Shown here one piece after another: positions 40,067 through 47,900 of a stretch of 52,841 bases of DNA (within the stretch, counting starts at the first letter, position 1; the number at the start of each line of letters is the position of its first letter). The DNA comes from an uncultured bacterium (GTDB taxonomy: Bacteria > Bacillota > Clostridia > Oscillospirales > Oscillospiraceae): the NCBI GenBank assembly GCA_946056135.1, contig CAMGIN010000005.1:1-52841 (forward strand), given 5' to 3'. The notes under the pieces were generated by a model. It had not been told where the DNA came from. It was given only the letters and a program-made list of their open reading frames with translations, and did no database searches. The translations under genes were made by a program, and so were the position numbers.

Positions 40067-42859
40067 ATGGATTACAAAAACACCATCATCACCCCCAAGA
40101 CCAGTTTTCCTATGAAGGCCGGTCTGCCCGCCCGGGAGCCCGGGATGCTGAAGCAGTGGGAGGAGCAGAACCTGTACGAAAGCCTGCTGGAGAAAAACAA
40201 GGACCTGCCCCGTTTCGTGCTGCATGACGGCCCTCCCTTCTCCAACGGCGATATCCACATGGGGCATGCCCTGAACAAGACCCTGAAGGACTTCATCGTC
40301 CGCAGCCACGCCATGCTGGGCTACTACACCCCCTACGTCCCCGGCTGGGACAACCACGGCCTGCCCATCGAGACCGCCATTATCAAGAAGAGCAAGCTCA
40401 ACCACAAGGCCATGCCCATCCCCGAGTTCCGTGCCGCCTGTGAGGAGTTCGCTGAGACCTATATCCAGCGCCAGATGACCGGCTTCAAGCGTCTGGGCGT
40501 GGTGGGCGACTGGAAGCATCCCTACCGCACCATGGACAAGCACTTCGAGGCCCAGGAGGTCAAGGTCTTCGGCCGGATGTTTGACAAGGGCTATGTCTAC
40601 AAGGGACTGAAGCCTGTGTACTGGTGCCCCGTCTGCGCTACCGCTGTGGCCGAGGCCGAGATCGAGTACCATGACGATCCCTGTACCTCTGTCTACGTCA
40701 AGTTCCCCGTGAAGGACGACCTGGGCAGGCTCGCCGGGTTCGACCTGAGCAAGGCCTACTTCGTCATCTGGACCACCACCATCTGGACCCTGCCCGGCAA
40801 CATGGCCATCTGCCTGCATCCCCGGGACACCTATGTGCTGGTGAAGGCCGACAACGGGGAGACCTATATTATGGCGGAAGCTCTGATGGACAAAGTCATG
40901 GCCATCGGCGGCTTTGAACACTACGAGGTTCTGGCCTCCTACCCCGGAGCCTTCTTCGAGAACATGCTGGCCCAGCATCCCTTCCTGGACAAGACCTCCC
41001 GTCTGGTGCTGGCGGAGTACGTCACCATGGATTCCGGTACCGGCTGCGTCCACACCGCTCCTGGCTTCGGCGCCGACGACTACCAGACCTGCATGCGCTA
41101 CGGCATGGACCTGGTGGTGCCCGTGGACGACAACGGCCGCCACACCGACTACGCCGGCAAGTACGCCGGCATGAAGACCGATGAAAGCAACCCTGTCATT
41201 CTGGCGGATATGAAGGAAAGCGGCATGCTCTTCGCCTCCGAGGAGATCGTCCACTCCTATCCCCACCACGACCGCTGCAAGAAGCCCATCATTTTCCGGG
41301 CCACGCCCCAGTGGTTCTGCTCCGTGGACGCCTTCAAGGACGAGGCCGTGGCCGCTGTGGAGAACGTCAAGTGGTTCCCCAGCTGGGGCGGCGAGCGGAT
41401 GATCAGCATGATCCGGGAGCGGGCCGACTGGTGCATCTCCCGTCAGCGCCGCTGGGGCCTGCCCATCCCCGTGTTCTACTGCAAAGACTGCGGAAAGCCC
41501 GTCTGCACCCCCGAAACCATCGCCCACATTTCCGACCTGTTTGACGAGTTTGGCTCCAACGTCTGGTTCGAGAAAGAGGCTTCTGACCTGATCCCCGAAG
41601 GCCTGACCTGCCCCCACTGCGGCAGCGCCAAGGGCTTTGACAAGGAGACCGACACCCTGGACGGCTGGTTCGACTCCGGCTCCACCCACTACGCTTCCCT
41701 GATGCACGACACCCCGGAGCTGTGGCCCGCCGACGTGTATCTGGAGGGCGCTGACCAGTATCGTGGCTGGTTCCAGTCCTCCCTGCTGACCTCCGTAGGC
41801 GCTCTGGGTAACGGCGCGCCCTTTAAGGAAGTCCTGACCCACGGCTGGACCGTAGACGGCCAGGGCCGGGCCATGCACAAGTCCCTGGGCAACGGCGTAG
41901 ATCCTGCAGACCTGATCAAGGAATTCGGCGCGGACATCGTAAGACTCTGGGCTGGTTCCTCCGACTACCATGCGGATGTCCGCTGCTCCAAGGAGATCTT
42001 CAAGCAGCTGAGCCAGAACTATCTGAAATTCCGCAACACCGCCCGGTACTGCCTGGGCAACCTGAACGAGTTTGACCCCAACAACCTGGTTCCCGCGGTC
42101 GAAATGGAGGAACTGGACCGCTGGGCCCTGGCCAAGCTGGACGAGCTGGTTTCCGTCTGCCGGAAGGCCTATCTGGAATATGAGTTCCACACTGTTTCCC
42201 ACGCCATCAACGACTTCTGCGTGGTGGAGCTGTCCTCCTTCTATCTGGACATCCTCAAGGACCGGCTGTACTGCGAGGAGAAAAATGGCCTGCGCCGCCG
42301 CTCTGCCCAGACGGCCCTGTTCCTGATCCTGGACGCCATGACGAAGCTCTTCGCCCCCATCCTGGCCTTCACCTGTGACGAGATCTGGCAGGCCATGCCC
42401 CACCGGGAGGGTGACGATGCCCGCAACGTGCTGCTGAACCAGATGCCCGAGAGCTTCGCTGCCTACGCGCTGGACCCGGCCGCCATGGACCGCTGGAGCA
42501 CCGTTATGAAGCTGCGTCAGGATGTCAACGGCGTGCTGGAGAAGGCCAGAGCCGACAAGCGCATCGGCAAGGCTCTGGAGGCTCATGTGACACTCCAGAC
42601 CGAGGACGGTGCTCTGAAGGCTGCCTGCGAGGGCGTAAACCTGGCAGAGGTCTGCATCGTTTCCACCTGCACCTGGGATGCACCCGAGGAAGGCGCTGAG
42701 GTAGCCCAGGGCGACAACTTCCCTGCCCTGACCATCGGCGTCAGCGAAGCCAAGGGAACCAAGTGCCCCCGCTGCTGGATGCACAGCGAGAACGCCAACG
42801 CGGAGGGTCTGTGCCCCCGCTGCGCCGCTGTTGTCGCCAAGATGGACGTGGAGTTCTGA
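40067..42859 (+). CDS. ileS: Isoleucyl-tRNA synthetase
   Basis: A 930-residue class I synthetase that charges tRNA-Ile and edits valine. The HIGH motif is H64-M-G-H67 (GDIHMGHALNK). The KMSKS loop reads A602-M-H-K-S (GRAMHKSLGNG), a variant in which K and S of the consensus are A and H. The editing domain (CP1) is present with TTIWTLPGN and GTGCVHTAPGFGADD. A C-terminal zinc ribbon CPRC...CPRC (C900, C903, about 917, 920) shows a bacterial type I enzyme. ATG 40067 follows GGAGG. Control is by the T-box upstream. Confidence 0.97.
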   Translation: MDYKNTIITPKTSFPMKAGLPAREPGMLKQWEEQNLYESLLEKNKDLPRFVLHDGPPFSNGDIHMGHALNKTLKDFIVRSHAMLGYYTPYVPGWDNHGLPIETAIIKKSKLNHKAMPIPEFRAACEEFAETYIQRQMTGFKRLGVVGDWKHPYRTMDKHFEAQEVKVFGRMFDKGYVYKGLKPVYWCPVCATAVAEAEIEYHDDPCTSVYVKFPVKDDLGRLAGFDLSKAYFVIWTTTIWTLPGNMAICLHPRDTYVLVKADNGETYIMAEALMDKVMAIGGFEHYEVLASYPGAFFENMLAQHPFLDKTSRLVLAEYVTMDSGTGCVHTAPGFGADDYQTCMRYGMDLVVPVDDNGRHTDYAGKYAGMKTDESNPVILADMKESGMLFASEEIVHSYPHHDRCKKPIIFRATPQWFCSVDAFKDEAVAAVENVKWFPSWGGERMISMIRERADWCISRQRRWGLPIPVFYCKDCGKPVCTPETIAHISDLFDEFGSNVWFEKEASDLIPEGLTCPHCGSAKGFDKETDTLDGWFDSGSTHYASLMHDTPELWPADVYLEGADQYRGWFQSSLLTSVGALGNGAPFKEVLTHGWTVDGQGRAMHKSLGNGVDPADLIKEFGADIVRLWAGSSDYHADVRCSKEIFKQLSQNYLKFRNTARYCLGNLNEFDPNNLVPAVEMEELDRWALAKLDELVSVCRKAYLEYEFHTVSHAINDFCVVELSSFYLDILKDRLYCEEKNGLRRRSAQTALFLILDAMTKLFAPILAFTCDEIWQAMPHREGDDARNVLLNQMPESFAAYALDPAAMDRWSTVMKLRQDVNGVLEKARADKRIGKALEAHVTLQTEDGALKAACEGVNLAEVCIVSTCTWDAPEEGAEVAQGDNFPALTIGVSEAKGTKCPRCWMHSENANAEGLCPRCAAVVAKMDVEF

Positions 42860-42923
42860 TAAAAAAGTTGCAAAAACAGCTGCTTCTGTAGGTTCTCCTA
42901 TGTGTTTTGAAAGTCAAAAATGG

Positions 42924-42959
42924 ATATCAGGGGCGGTTAAACCGCTCCTGATATTTTTT
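42924..42959 (+). terminator. Intrinsic terminator of ileS
   Basis: Arms ATATCAGGGGCGGTT and AACCGCTCCTGATAT (one mismatch), followed by TTTTTT. Confidence 0.9.
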
Positions 42960-42980
42960 GAAAAATTGGTCAAAAAAAGC

Positions 42981-43008
42981 TTGACAAATTGGGTTTCCGT
43001 GTTATAAT
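42981..43008 (+). promoter_or_regulatory. Promoter of the tRNA-Thr/tRNA-Tyr transcript
   Basis: TTGACA (42981-42986), 16-base spacer, TATAAT (43003-43008), about 20 bases before tRNA-Thr. Confidence 0.85.
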
Positions 43009-43028
43009 AAGCGTGTTCTGTTTGAGCC

Positions 43029-43104
43029 GCCGGTATAGCTCAGTTGGTAGAGCAACTGATTTGTAATCAGTAGGTCGGGGGTTCGAGTCCGTCTACCGGC
43101 TCCA
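43029..43104 (+). tRNA. tRNA-Thr (anticodon TGT)
   Basis: A complete cloverleaf: acceptor GCCGGTA/TACCGGC, D arm GCTC...GAGC, anticodon stem ACTGA/TCAGT around TTTGTAA with anticodon TGT at 43062-43064, and TTCGAGT T-loop. The 3' end TCCA is encoded, with discriminator T. The T-stem has a G-G mismatch (43079 with 43091). Confidence 0.93.
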
Positions 43105-43133
43105 GACAGGCTCGTGAACAGGCAACTGAATAT

Positions 43134-43218
43134 GGGGGAGTTCCCGAGTGGCCAAAGGGGACAGACTGTAAATCTGCTGCGTTTCGCTTCGATGGTTCGA
43201 ATCCGTCCTCCCCCACCA
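43134..43218 (+). tRNA. tRNA-Tyr (anticodon GTA)
   Basis: A class II tRNA of 85 bases: acceptor GGGGGAG/CTCCCCC, long variable arm (TGCGTTTCGCTTCG region) and anticodon loop CTGTAAA with anticodon GTA. The 3' ACCA is encoded. The first anticodon-stem pair is an A-C mismatch. Confidence 0.93.
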
Positions 43219-43256
43219 AAAATCGCCGATCTTCGACAGAAGATTGGCGATTTTTA
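43217..43256 (+). terminator. Terminator of the tRNA transcript
   Basis: Arms AAAATCGCCGATCTT and AAGATTGGCGATTTT (one G-T pair) followed by T-run, immediately after the tRNA-Tyr 3' end. Confidence 0.88.
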
Positions 43257-43333
43257 CTTCTTCACTATTACCTATTCACTCTTCACCGAATCATACAGGC
43301 GATTTTTGAAAGTAATAGGTAATAGTGAATAAG
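43254..43333. repeat. Seven-base phased repeat with opposed arms (TTCACTA/TTACCTA type)
   Basis: Units TTACTTC, TTCACTA, TTACCTA, TTCACTC, TTCACCG run from 43254 to 43288. Opposed units TAATAGG, TAATAGT, GAATAAG are at 43313-43333. CACTATTACCTATT in one arm is exactly complementary to the other. Confidence 0.8.
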
Positions 43334-43337
43334 TTTA

Positions 43338-43366
43338 TTGCAAAACCAGCATTTCGCCTTTATAAT
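43338..43366 (+). promoter_or_regulatory. Promoter of a short leader-like transcript
   Basis: TTGCAA (43338-43343), 17-base spacer, TATAAT (43361-43366). No protein gene of normal size follows on the plus strand before the terminator at 43457. Confidence 0.8.
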
Positions 43367-43396
43367 GAGGATATATGAGTTATAGAGGTGTTCATT

Positions 43397-43408
43397 ATGC
43401 GACTCTAA
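43397..43408 (+). other. Minimal reading frame Met-Arg-Leu-stop in a short transcript
   Basis: AGAGGTG (43384-43390), a six-base spacer, then ATG CGA CTC TAA. Promoter and terminator enclose it in a transcript of about 130 bases. The rare three-codon frame with a good ribosome site resembles leader peptides used in ribosome-sensing attenuation, but no target gene is seen downstream on this strand. It may be a relic or a small RNA. Confidence 0.5.
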
Positions 43409-43456
43409 GACTTTTGATGTTTTGTATATCATAAAATATAGATTTAGTTCAATAAC

Positions 43457-43506
43457 ACCACAAAAAACCGCCGAAACATTTTGTTTTGGCGGTTTTTTGT
43501 GGCGTT
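43457..43506. terminator. Strong bidirectional terminator
   Basis: Arms ACCACAAAAAACCGCC and GGCGGTTTTTTGTGG with further pairing inside; T-rich on either strand. It ends the leader-like transcript and could also end the radical SAM gene on the minus strand. Confidence 0.85.
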
Positions 43507-43576
43507 TTGATTACTCTATCGCCATGTTCCTTTTCATCCTGAATCCTCCATGGATTATAAGCACTCTTTTTTACAT

Positions 43577-44182
43577 TCAGCTTTCGTAGGGGCGGACCCG
43601 AAGCGTAGCGCCGATGGAATCACAGATCTCCCGGCAGTGGGCCTGCTCCTGGGGGGTGGTGACCACATCCACTACGGTCATGACCACATGGGGAACATAT
43701 TGGACGCATTCCTTCGTGAAGGCCAGCATGGCATCGTAGGAGCCGATACCAAATTTGGGATGGACTATTTGGAAATAGTCCTCTTTATTGGTGGCGTTGA
43801 GGCTGACGGACACCGTGTCAATGAGCCCCTGGAGCTTTGGGGCGGTATGTTCCTGCCAGATCAGATCCGCGAGACCGTTGGTATTGATGCGGATGGGAAT
43901 GCTGCACTTGGATTTGATATAGGCCGCAACCTCCAGAAGGTCGTACAGCCGCTCCGTAGGCTCGCCATAGCCGCAGAATACAACCTCACTGTATTTGGTC
44001 AGATCCCACGCATCCAGACTTTCGCAGACCTCGGCCACCGTGGGTTCCCGCTCCAGCCACAGCGAGTCCGACCCGTAGACACCGTCCGCATTCTTCCGCA
44101 GACAGAAGCTGCAGGCGCAGGGGCAGCGGTTGGTCATGTTGATATAAATTCCGTTTTTCACGGGATAGGTAACGGTCATCAT
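43577..44182 (-). CDS. Radical SAM protein, TatD-associated type (TIGR04038-like)
   Basis: A 201-residue compact radical SAM protein. C20, C24 and C27 (NRCPCACSFCLR) bind the cluster; FCGYGEPTER, RINTNGLAD and VSVSLNATNKEDYFQIVHP are barrel segments. It resembles the small radical SAM family usually beside, or fused to, TatD nuclease genes; no TatD gene is in this window. The substrate is unknown. ATG 44182 has AGGAGG at 44191-44196. The final residues (LRVRPYES) are encoded by a GTAGGGG-type repeat edge at 43586-43617, so the native C-terminus may have been replaced. Confidence 0.82.
   Translation of the reverse strand: MMTVTYPVKNGIYINMTNRCPCACSFCLRKNADGVYGSDSLWLEREPTVAEVCESLDAWDLTKYSEVVFCGYGEPTERLYDLLEVAAYIKSKCSIPIRINTNGLADLIWQEHTAPKLQGLIDTVSVSLNATNKEDYFQIVHPKFGIGSYDAMLAFTKECVQYVPHVVMTVVDVVTTPQEQAHCREICDSIGATLRVRPYES
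43586..43617 (-). repeat. GTAGGGG-type repeat edge forming the 3' end of the radical SAM gene
   Basis: CGTAGGGGCGGACCCGAAGC and the following bases match the edge and core style of the palindromes at 2146 and 21045. It includes the last codons of the gene. Confidence 0.6.
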
Positions 44183-44215
44183 GTTCTTTTCCTCCTGGAA
44201 TGCAATCTATCGTCG

Positions 44216-44244
44216 ATTATATTGCGTTTCCCGGAAAATTACAA
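44216..44244 (-). promoter_or_regulatory. Promoter of the radical SAM gene
   Basis: On the minus strand TTGTAA (44239-44244), 17-base spacer, TATAAT (44216-44221). Confidence 0.8.
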
Positions 44245-44264
44245 GATGGTTTTCCGGTATATTA

Positions 44265-44293
44265 TTGACATCAGCGCTTGGACGTGGTATTCT
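44265..44293 (+). promoter_or_regulatory. Promoter of the first degV gene
   Basis: TTGACA (44265-44270), 17-base spacer, TATTCT (44288-44293); divergent from the radical SAM promoter. Confidence 0.75.
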
Positions 44294-44363
44294 TGGTTAT
44301 AGCTGATAACTTTTTCGGCACTGCTGCGCAGGATCGGAAAAAACCAGAAAGGAATAATTGATT

Positions 44364-45227
44364 ATGTCCAAAATCAGAATTGCAACGGACTCCACGGCAG
44401 ATATCCCTAAGTCCTTTCGCGAAGAATTGAATATTGCGGTGCTGCCCCTGACCATCCTGGCTGGGGACAAGGAGTACCGGGACGGCGTGGATATTCAGCC
44501 CTCCGAGTTCTATAAAATCATCGATGCCTCCACGAAGCTTCCTGCCTCTTCCCAGGTGTCCACAACGCTGTACACCCAGCTGTTTGAGGAAACCTGGAAG
44601 GAAGGCTATACTGATCTGATCCATGTAACCATCAATTCCAAAGGCTCCGGCACCTATCAGGCGGCGGTTATGTCCCGGGATATGTTCTACGAGGATCACC
44701 CCGAGGCCAGGGAAACCCTGCAGATCCACATCCTGGATTCCATGACCTACAGCATGTCCTACGGCATCCCGGTTATCGAGGCTGCCCGGATGATTCGGGA
44801 CGGCGCATCTCTGGAGGCAGTTCTGACTTTCCTGGAGGAGTGGCTCCCCCACGCCCGGCCCATGTTCGTGCCCCTGAACCTGAAATGCGTCAAGAAATCC
44901 GGCCGAATCTCTCCCGCCGCTGCTTTCGTGGGCGACGCCATCGGCCTGAAGCCGCTGATTACCTTCGAGGACGGCGAAGCCAAAATTCTCTCCAAGGCAA
45001 GAGGCGAGAACGCCGCTATCACAGCCCTGGTACAGACCTGCCTGAAAGAGCGCAAGCCCGGCACCAGCTACGCCATTGTCCATGGCTACAATATGGAAGC
45101 CCTGGACAAGCTGCGCAAGGCCTGCGCAGAGGTCATGGACCAGCCGCCTCTGACGGAGTATGAGGTAGGCTGTGTCATCGGCATCAACACCGGCCCCGAT
45201 ATGGTGGGCATCATCTACAGAACCTAA
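44364..45227 (+). CDS. DegV family fatty-acid-binding protein (first copy)
   Basis: A 287-residue DegV protein, which carries fatty acids to the FakA kinase in the fatty acid kinase (Fak) system. The N-terminal signature IRIATDSTADIP, the STLYTQLFEE/SSQVST segment, HVTINSKGSGTYQAAVM (S-x-x-S-G-T-Y substrate loop) and KKSGRISPAAAFVGDAIGLKPLI are intact. ATG 44364 is chosen; TTG 44358 in frame is nearer to AAAGGA and possible. No fakA gene is nearby. A second, divergent DegV is at 49196, so the two may prefer different fatty acids. Confidence 0.92.
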   Translation: MSKIRIATDSTADIPKSFREELNIAVLPLTILAGDKEYRDGVDIQPSEFYKIIDASTKLPASSQVSTTLYTQLFEETWKEGYTDLIHVTINSKGSGTYQAAVMSRDMFYEDHPEARETLQIHILDSMTYSMSYGIPVIEAARMIRDGASLEAVLTFLEEWLPHARPMFVPLNLKCVKKSGRISPAAAFVGDAIGLKPLITFEDGEAKILSKARGENAAITALVQTCLKERKPGTSYAIVHGYNMEALDKLRKACAEVMDQPPLTEYEVGCVIGINTGPDMVGIIYRT

Positions 45228-45237
45228 TAACCAACCT

Positions 45238-45270
45238 GCGGCAGCGCTTCCGGGCCTGCCGCGGATTTTT
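45238..45270 (+). terminator. Intrinsic terminator of degV
   Basis: Arms GCGGCAG and CTGCCGC around an 11-base loop, followed by GGATTTTT. Confidence 0.8.
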
Positions 45271-45356
45271 CCGTATATCGCTTTACCAAAATAAAGCGTT
45301 AAAGCAGACTGCCAACCGTGCAATTTGCCGAAATATAAAAAAATAGAAAATAATAC

Positions 45357-45385
45357 TTTACAACTTTAGCGAATTAAAGTATAAT
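45357..45385 (+). promoter_or_regulatory. Promoter of the ABC transporter operon
   Basis: TTTACA (45357-45362), 17-base spacer, TATAAT (45380-45385), in a markedly AT-rich stretch. Confidence 0.85.
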
Positions 45386-45428
45386 GCCAAGGAAATCAAA
45401 AAACGCTTTGCGCGAAAGGAAGATTGTT

Positions 45429-46214
45429 ATGAAGAGATTTACTGTACTGCTGCTGGCTGCGCTGCTGGCTCTGGGCTGCTTTGCCGGTTGTGGGTCCTCT
45501 GAGAAGACCGACCTGGAATACATCCAGGACAAAGGCACCATGATCGTGGGCATCACCGACTACGCCCCCATGGACTACAAGGACGAGAACGGCAACTGGA
45601 CCGGCTTTGACGCGGAGTTTGCTCAGCTGGTCTGTGACGAACTGGGTGTCAAGTGCGAGTTCTTTGTTCTGGCGGACTGGGGCAAGAAGTTCTACGAGCT
45701 GGAGACCAAGAACATCGACGCCATCTGGAACGGCATGACCATCACAGAAGAGGTCAACCTGAACACCAATTGCTCCGATCCCTACGTGATCAACGCCCAG
45801 GTGCTGGTCATGAAGGCCGACGTGGTGGCGGACTACGACGCCATAGAGCTGCTGTCCACCCTGACCTTCGCCGTGGAGAACGGCTCCGCCGGTCAGGACG
45901 CGGTGGTGGAGCTGGGCATCCCGGACAGCCAGATCGTCCCTGTTCAGGATCAGGCGGCGGCGCTGATGGAAGTGGCTGCCGGCACCTCTGACGCCTGCGT
46001 CATCGACATCACCATGGCCAACGCTATGACCGGCGAGGGCACCAGCTATGCCGACCTGGCCCCTGGCATCAGCCTGACCAGCGAGGAATACGGCATTGGC
46101 TTCCGGAAGGATTCCGACGTCACTGCCAAGGTCAACGAGATCATGGATAAGCTGATTGCAGACGGCACCCTCCAGGCCCTGGCGGACAAGTACGGCCTGA
46201 CTCTGGCGGGCTGA
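45429..46214 (+). CDS. Amino-acid ABC transporter substrate-binding lipoprotein
   Basis: A 261-residue family 3 solute-binding protein. The signal peptide ends in a lipobox (LGCFAGC, lipid-bearing C21), followed by the typical YIQDKGTMIVGITDYAPMDYKDENGNWTGFDAEFAQLVC start, the WGKKFYELETKNIDAIWNGMTITEE hinge part and the Asp-containing ligand region. It captures polar amino acids such as glutamine, arginine or cystine; which one cannot be told. AAGGA precedes ATG 45429 by eight bases. The permease and ATPase follow after a terminator-like hairpin and a MITE copy. Confidence 0.93.
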   Translation: MKRFTVLLLAALLALGCFAGCGSSEKTDLEYIQDKGTMIVGITDYAPMDYKDENGNWTGFDAEFAQLVCDELGVKCEFFVLADWGKKFYELETKNIDAIWNGMTITEEVNLNTNCSDPYVINAQVLVMKADVVADYDAIELLSTLTFAVENGSAGQDAVVELGIPDSQIVPVQDQAAALMEVAAGTSDACVIDITMANAMTGEGTSYADLAPGISLTSEEYGIGFRKDSDVTAKVNEIMDKLIADGTLQALADKYGLTLAG

Positions 46215-46229
46215 GCTTCGTAATGTTTC

Positions 46230-46267
46230 ATGGGAGCCGATCACAGAAAATCGGCTCCCATTGATTT
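46230..46267 (+). terminator. Hairpin between binding protein and permease
   Basis: Arms ATGGGAGCCGAT and ATCGGCTCCCAT (46230-46241, 46250-46261) followed by TGATTT. It should lower permease/ATPase expression relative to the binding protein. Confidence 0.75.
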
Positions 46268-46278
46268 ATCAAATCCGG

Positions 46279-46437
46279 TAAATGATCGTTTATCGCACCA
46301 AAGCCTCTCCCTATGGGAGAGGTGGCCCGGCGAATGCCGGGTCGGAGAGGGCCTTCGTATCCCCTCTCAGTCACGCCTTCGGCGTGCCAGCTCTCCCAAA
46401 GGGAGAGCCTTGGGTTGCGCAGATAAACGATCATTTA
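46279..46437 (-). mobile_element. 159-bp MITE-like element, copy 2
   Basis: The exact reverse complement of 10630-10788 over all 159 bases, with the same TAAATGATCGTTTAT ends. It lies inside an ABC transporter operon between the binding-protein hairpin and the permease ribosome binding site. The perfect identity suggests recent copying or gene conversion. Confidence 0.85.
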
Positions 46438-46497
46438 CAGCACAGTCTGCATTTCCGTTTGGATTTAGGAAAAATACAGTTTGAGTGAGGTGCCCCT

Positions 46498-47139
46498 ATG
46501 TTCCTTCCGGTAACGCTGCAGCTATTGTCTGGCTTTGCAGAGACAGTGAAGATCTTTGCCTTGACATTGATCTTTGCCCTGCCTCTGGGCCTGGTGGTTG
46601 CCTTTGGCTCCATGAGCAGGTTTACCCCGCTGAGAGCTCTGACCCGTGGCTTTGTCTGGGTCATCCGCGGAACGCCGCTGATGCTGCAGCTGATGATTAT
46701 TTTCTATGGTCCTGGCCTGCTGTTTGGTCTGCCCTCCATGGCCCGGAGCACTGCCACCGTGGTGGCGTTCACCATCAATTACGCCTGCTATTTCTCTGAG
46801 ATCTACCGGGGCGGCATCGAGAGCATCCCCAAGGGGCAGTACGAGGCTGGGCAGGTACTGGGCATGACCAAGCCGCAGATCTTCTTTAAAGTGGTACTGC
46901 TGCAGGTGGTCAAGCGTATTATGGCGCCCATGAGCAATGAGGTCATCACCCTGGTCAAGGATACCTCTCTTGCCCGGATCATCGGCGTCTATGAAATTAT
47001 CTGGTCAGGCGAGTCCTTCATTAAAAAGGGTTTGCTGTGGCCCCTGTTCTACACAGGCGCGTTCTACCTGATCTTTAACGGTGTGCTGACCATTTTGTTC
47101 GGATATTTGGAAAAGAAACTGGATTATTTCAGAGGTTGA
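46498..47139 (+). CDS. Amino-acid ABC transporter permease
   Basis: A 213-residue membrane subunit of the HisM/GlnP type with about five helices. The ATPase-contact (EAA) loop is EIYRGGIESIPKGQYEAGQVLGM at about 100-122, with E-A-G-x-x-L-G-M as core; the upstream VIRGTPLMLQLMIIFYG block is the family signature. One permease gene suggests a homodimer. ATG 46498 follows GAGGTG by six bases. The ATPase gene begins three bases after its stop. Confidence 0.93.
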   Translation: MFLPVTLQLLSGFAETVKIFALTLIFALPLGLVVAFGSMSRFTPLRALTRGFVWVIRGTPLMLQLMIIFYGPGLLFGLPSMARSTATVVAFTINYACYFSEIYRGGIESIPKGQYEAGQVLGMTKPQIFFKVVLLQVVKRIMAPMSNEVITLVKDTSLARIIGVYEIIWSGESFIKKGLLWPLFYTGAFYLIFNGVLTILFGYLEKKLDYFRG

Positions 47140-47142
47140 GCC

Positions 47143-47889
47143 ATGGCATTATTGGAAGTAAAAAATCTGAAAAAAGGCTTCGCGGATACTGACGTTCTGA
47201 AGGGCGTCAGCTTCTCGCTGGAGAAAGGACAGGTGCTGGCCATTATCGGCTCCTCCGGCAGCGGAAAAACCACGCTGCTGCGGTGCCTGAATTTCCTGGA
47301 AACCCCGGACGAGGGGCAGGTATTCGTGGACGGCAAGTACCTGACCGGAACCAATCTCTCGGATGAAGAGATTCGGCTGAACCGGCTGAAATTCGGCCTG
47401 GTGTTCCAGAACTTCAACCTGTTCCCCCAGTATACCGTGCTGGAGAACATCACATTGGCTCCCACCCTTCTCAAACAGGGCAACCCTCAGGACATCCAGG
47501 CTACAGCCCTGCGGCTGCTGGAACAGGTGGGCCTGACCCAGAAGAAGGACGCCTATCCCCACCAGCTCTCCGGCGGGCAGCAGCAGCGGGTAGCCATTGC
47601 CAGGGCCCTGGCGTTGAGTCCCCAGGTTCTGTGCTTTGATGAGCCCACCAGCGCCCTGGACCCGGAACTGACCGGCGAGGTACTGCGGGTAATCCGGGGT
47701 CTGAAGGACCGGGACAACACCATGATCGTGGTGACCCACGAAATGGAGTTTGCCAAAAGTGTGGCAGACGTGGTAATCTACATGGCCGACGGCGTCATCG
47801 AAGAAATGGGAACGCCGGAGCAGCTCTTCGAACATCCCCGAAGCGAGAAAACCCGCAGCTTCATCCGGGGCGCCCAGCAGGCATTTTAA
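47143..47889 (+). CDS. Amino-acid ABC transporter ATP-binding protein
   Basis: A 248-residue ABC ATPase of the GlnQ/HisP group, driving import by the preceding permease. Walker A GSSGSGKT is at 36-43, the Q-loop FQNFNLFPQ, the signature LSGGQQQR at about 141-148, Walker [13 protein letters not shown] and the H-loop VVTHEM follow in order. GGTTGAGCC precedes ATG 47143, so translation is coupled to the permease. The YerC-type gene lies eleven bases on. Confidence 0.95.
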   Translation: MALLEVKNLKKGFADTDVLKGVSFSLEKGQVLAIIGSSGSGKTTLLRCLNFLETPDEGQVFVDGKYLTGTNLSDEEIRLNRLKFGLVFQNFNLFPQYTVLENITLAPTLLKQGNPQDIQATALRLLEQVGLTQKKDAYPHQLSGGQQQRVAIARALALSPQVLCFDEPTSALDPELTGEVLRVIRGLKDRDNTMIVVTHEMEFAKSVADVVIYMADGVIEEMGTPEQLFEHPRSEKTRSFIRGAQQAF

Positions 47890-47900
47890 CGGAGGAATTC

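Noticed and set aside
40046-42784. Very long open frame on the minus strand opposite ileS
   Set aside because: It is antisense to a fully conserved synthetase. In GC-rich DNA with strong third-position bias such frames arise by chance; its protein is Gly/Val/His-rich and low in complexity, with no ribosome site.
43114-43332. Open frame running through tRNA-Tyr and its terminator
   Set aside because: It overlaps a structural RNA gene and a repeat array and has no ribosome binding site.
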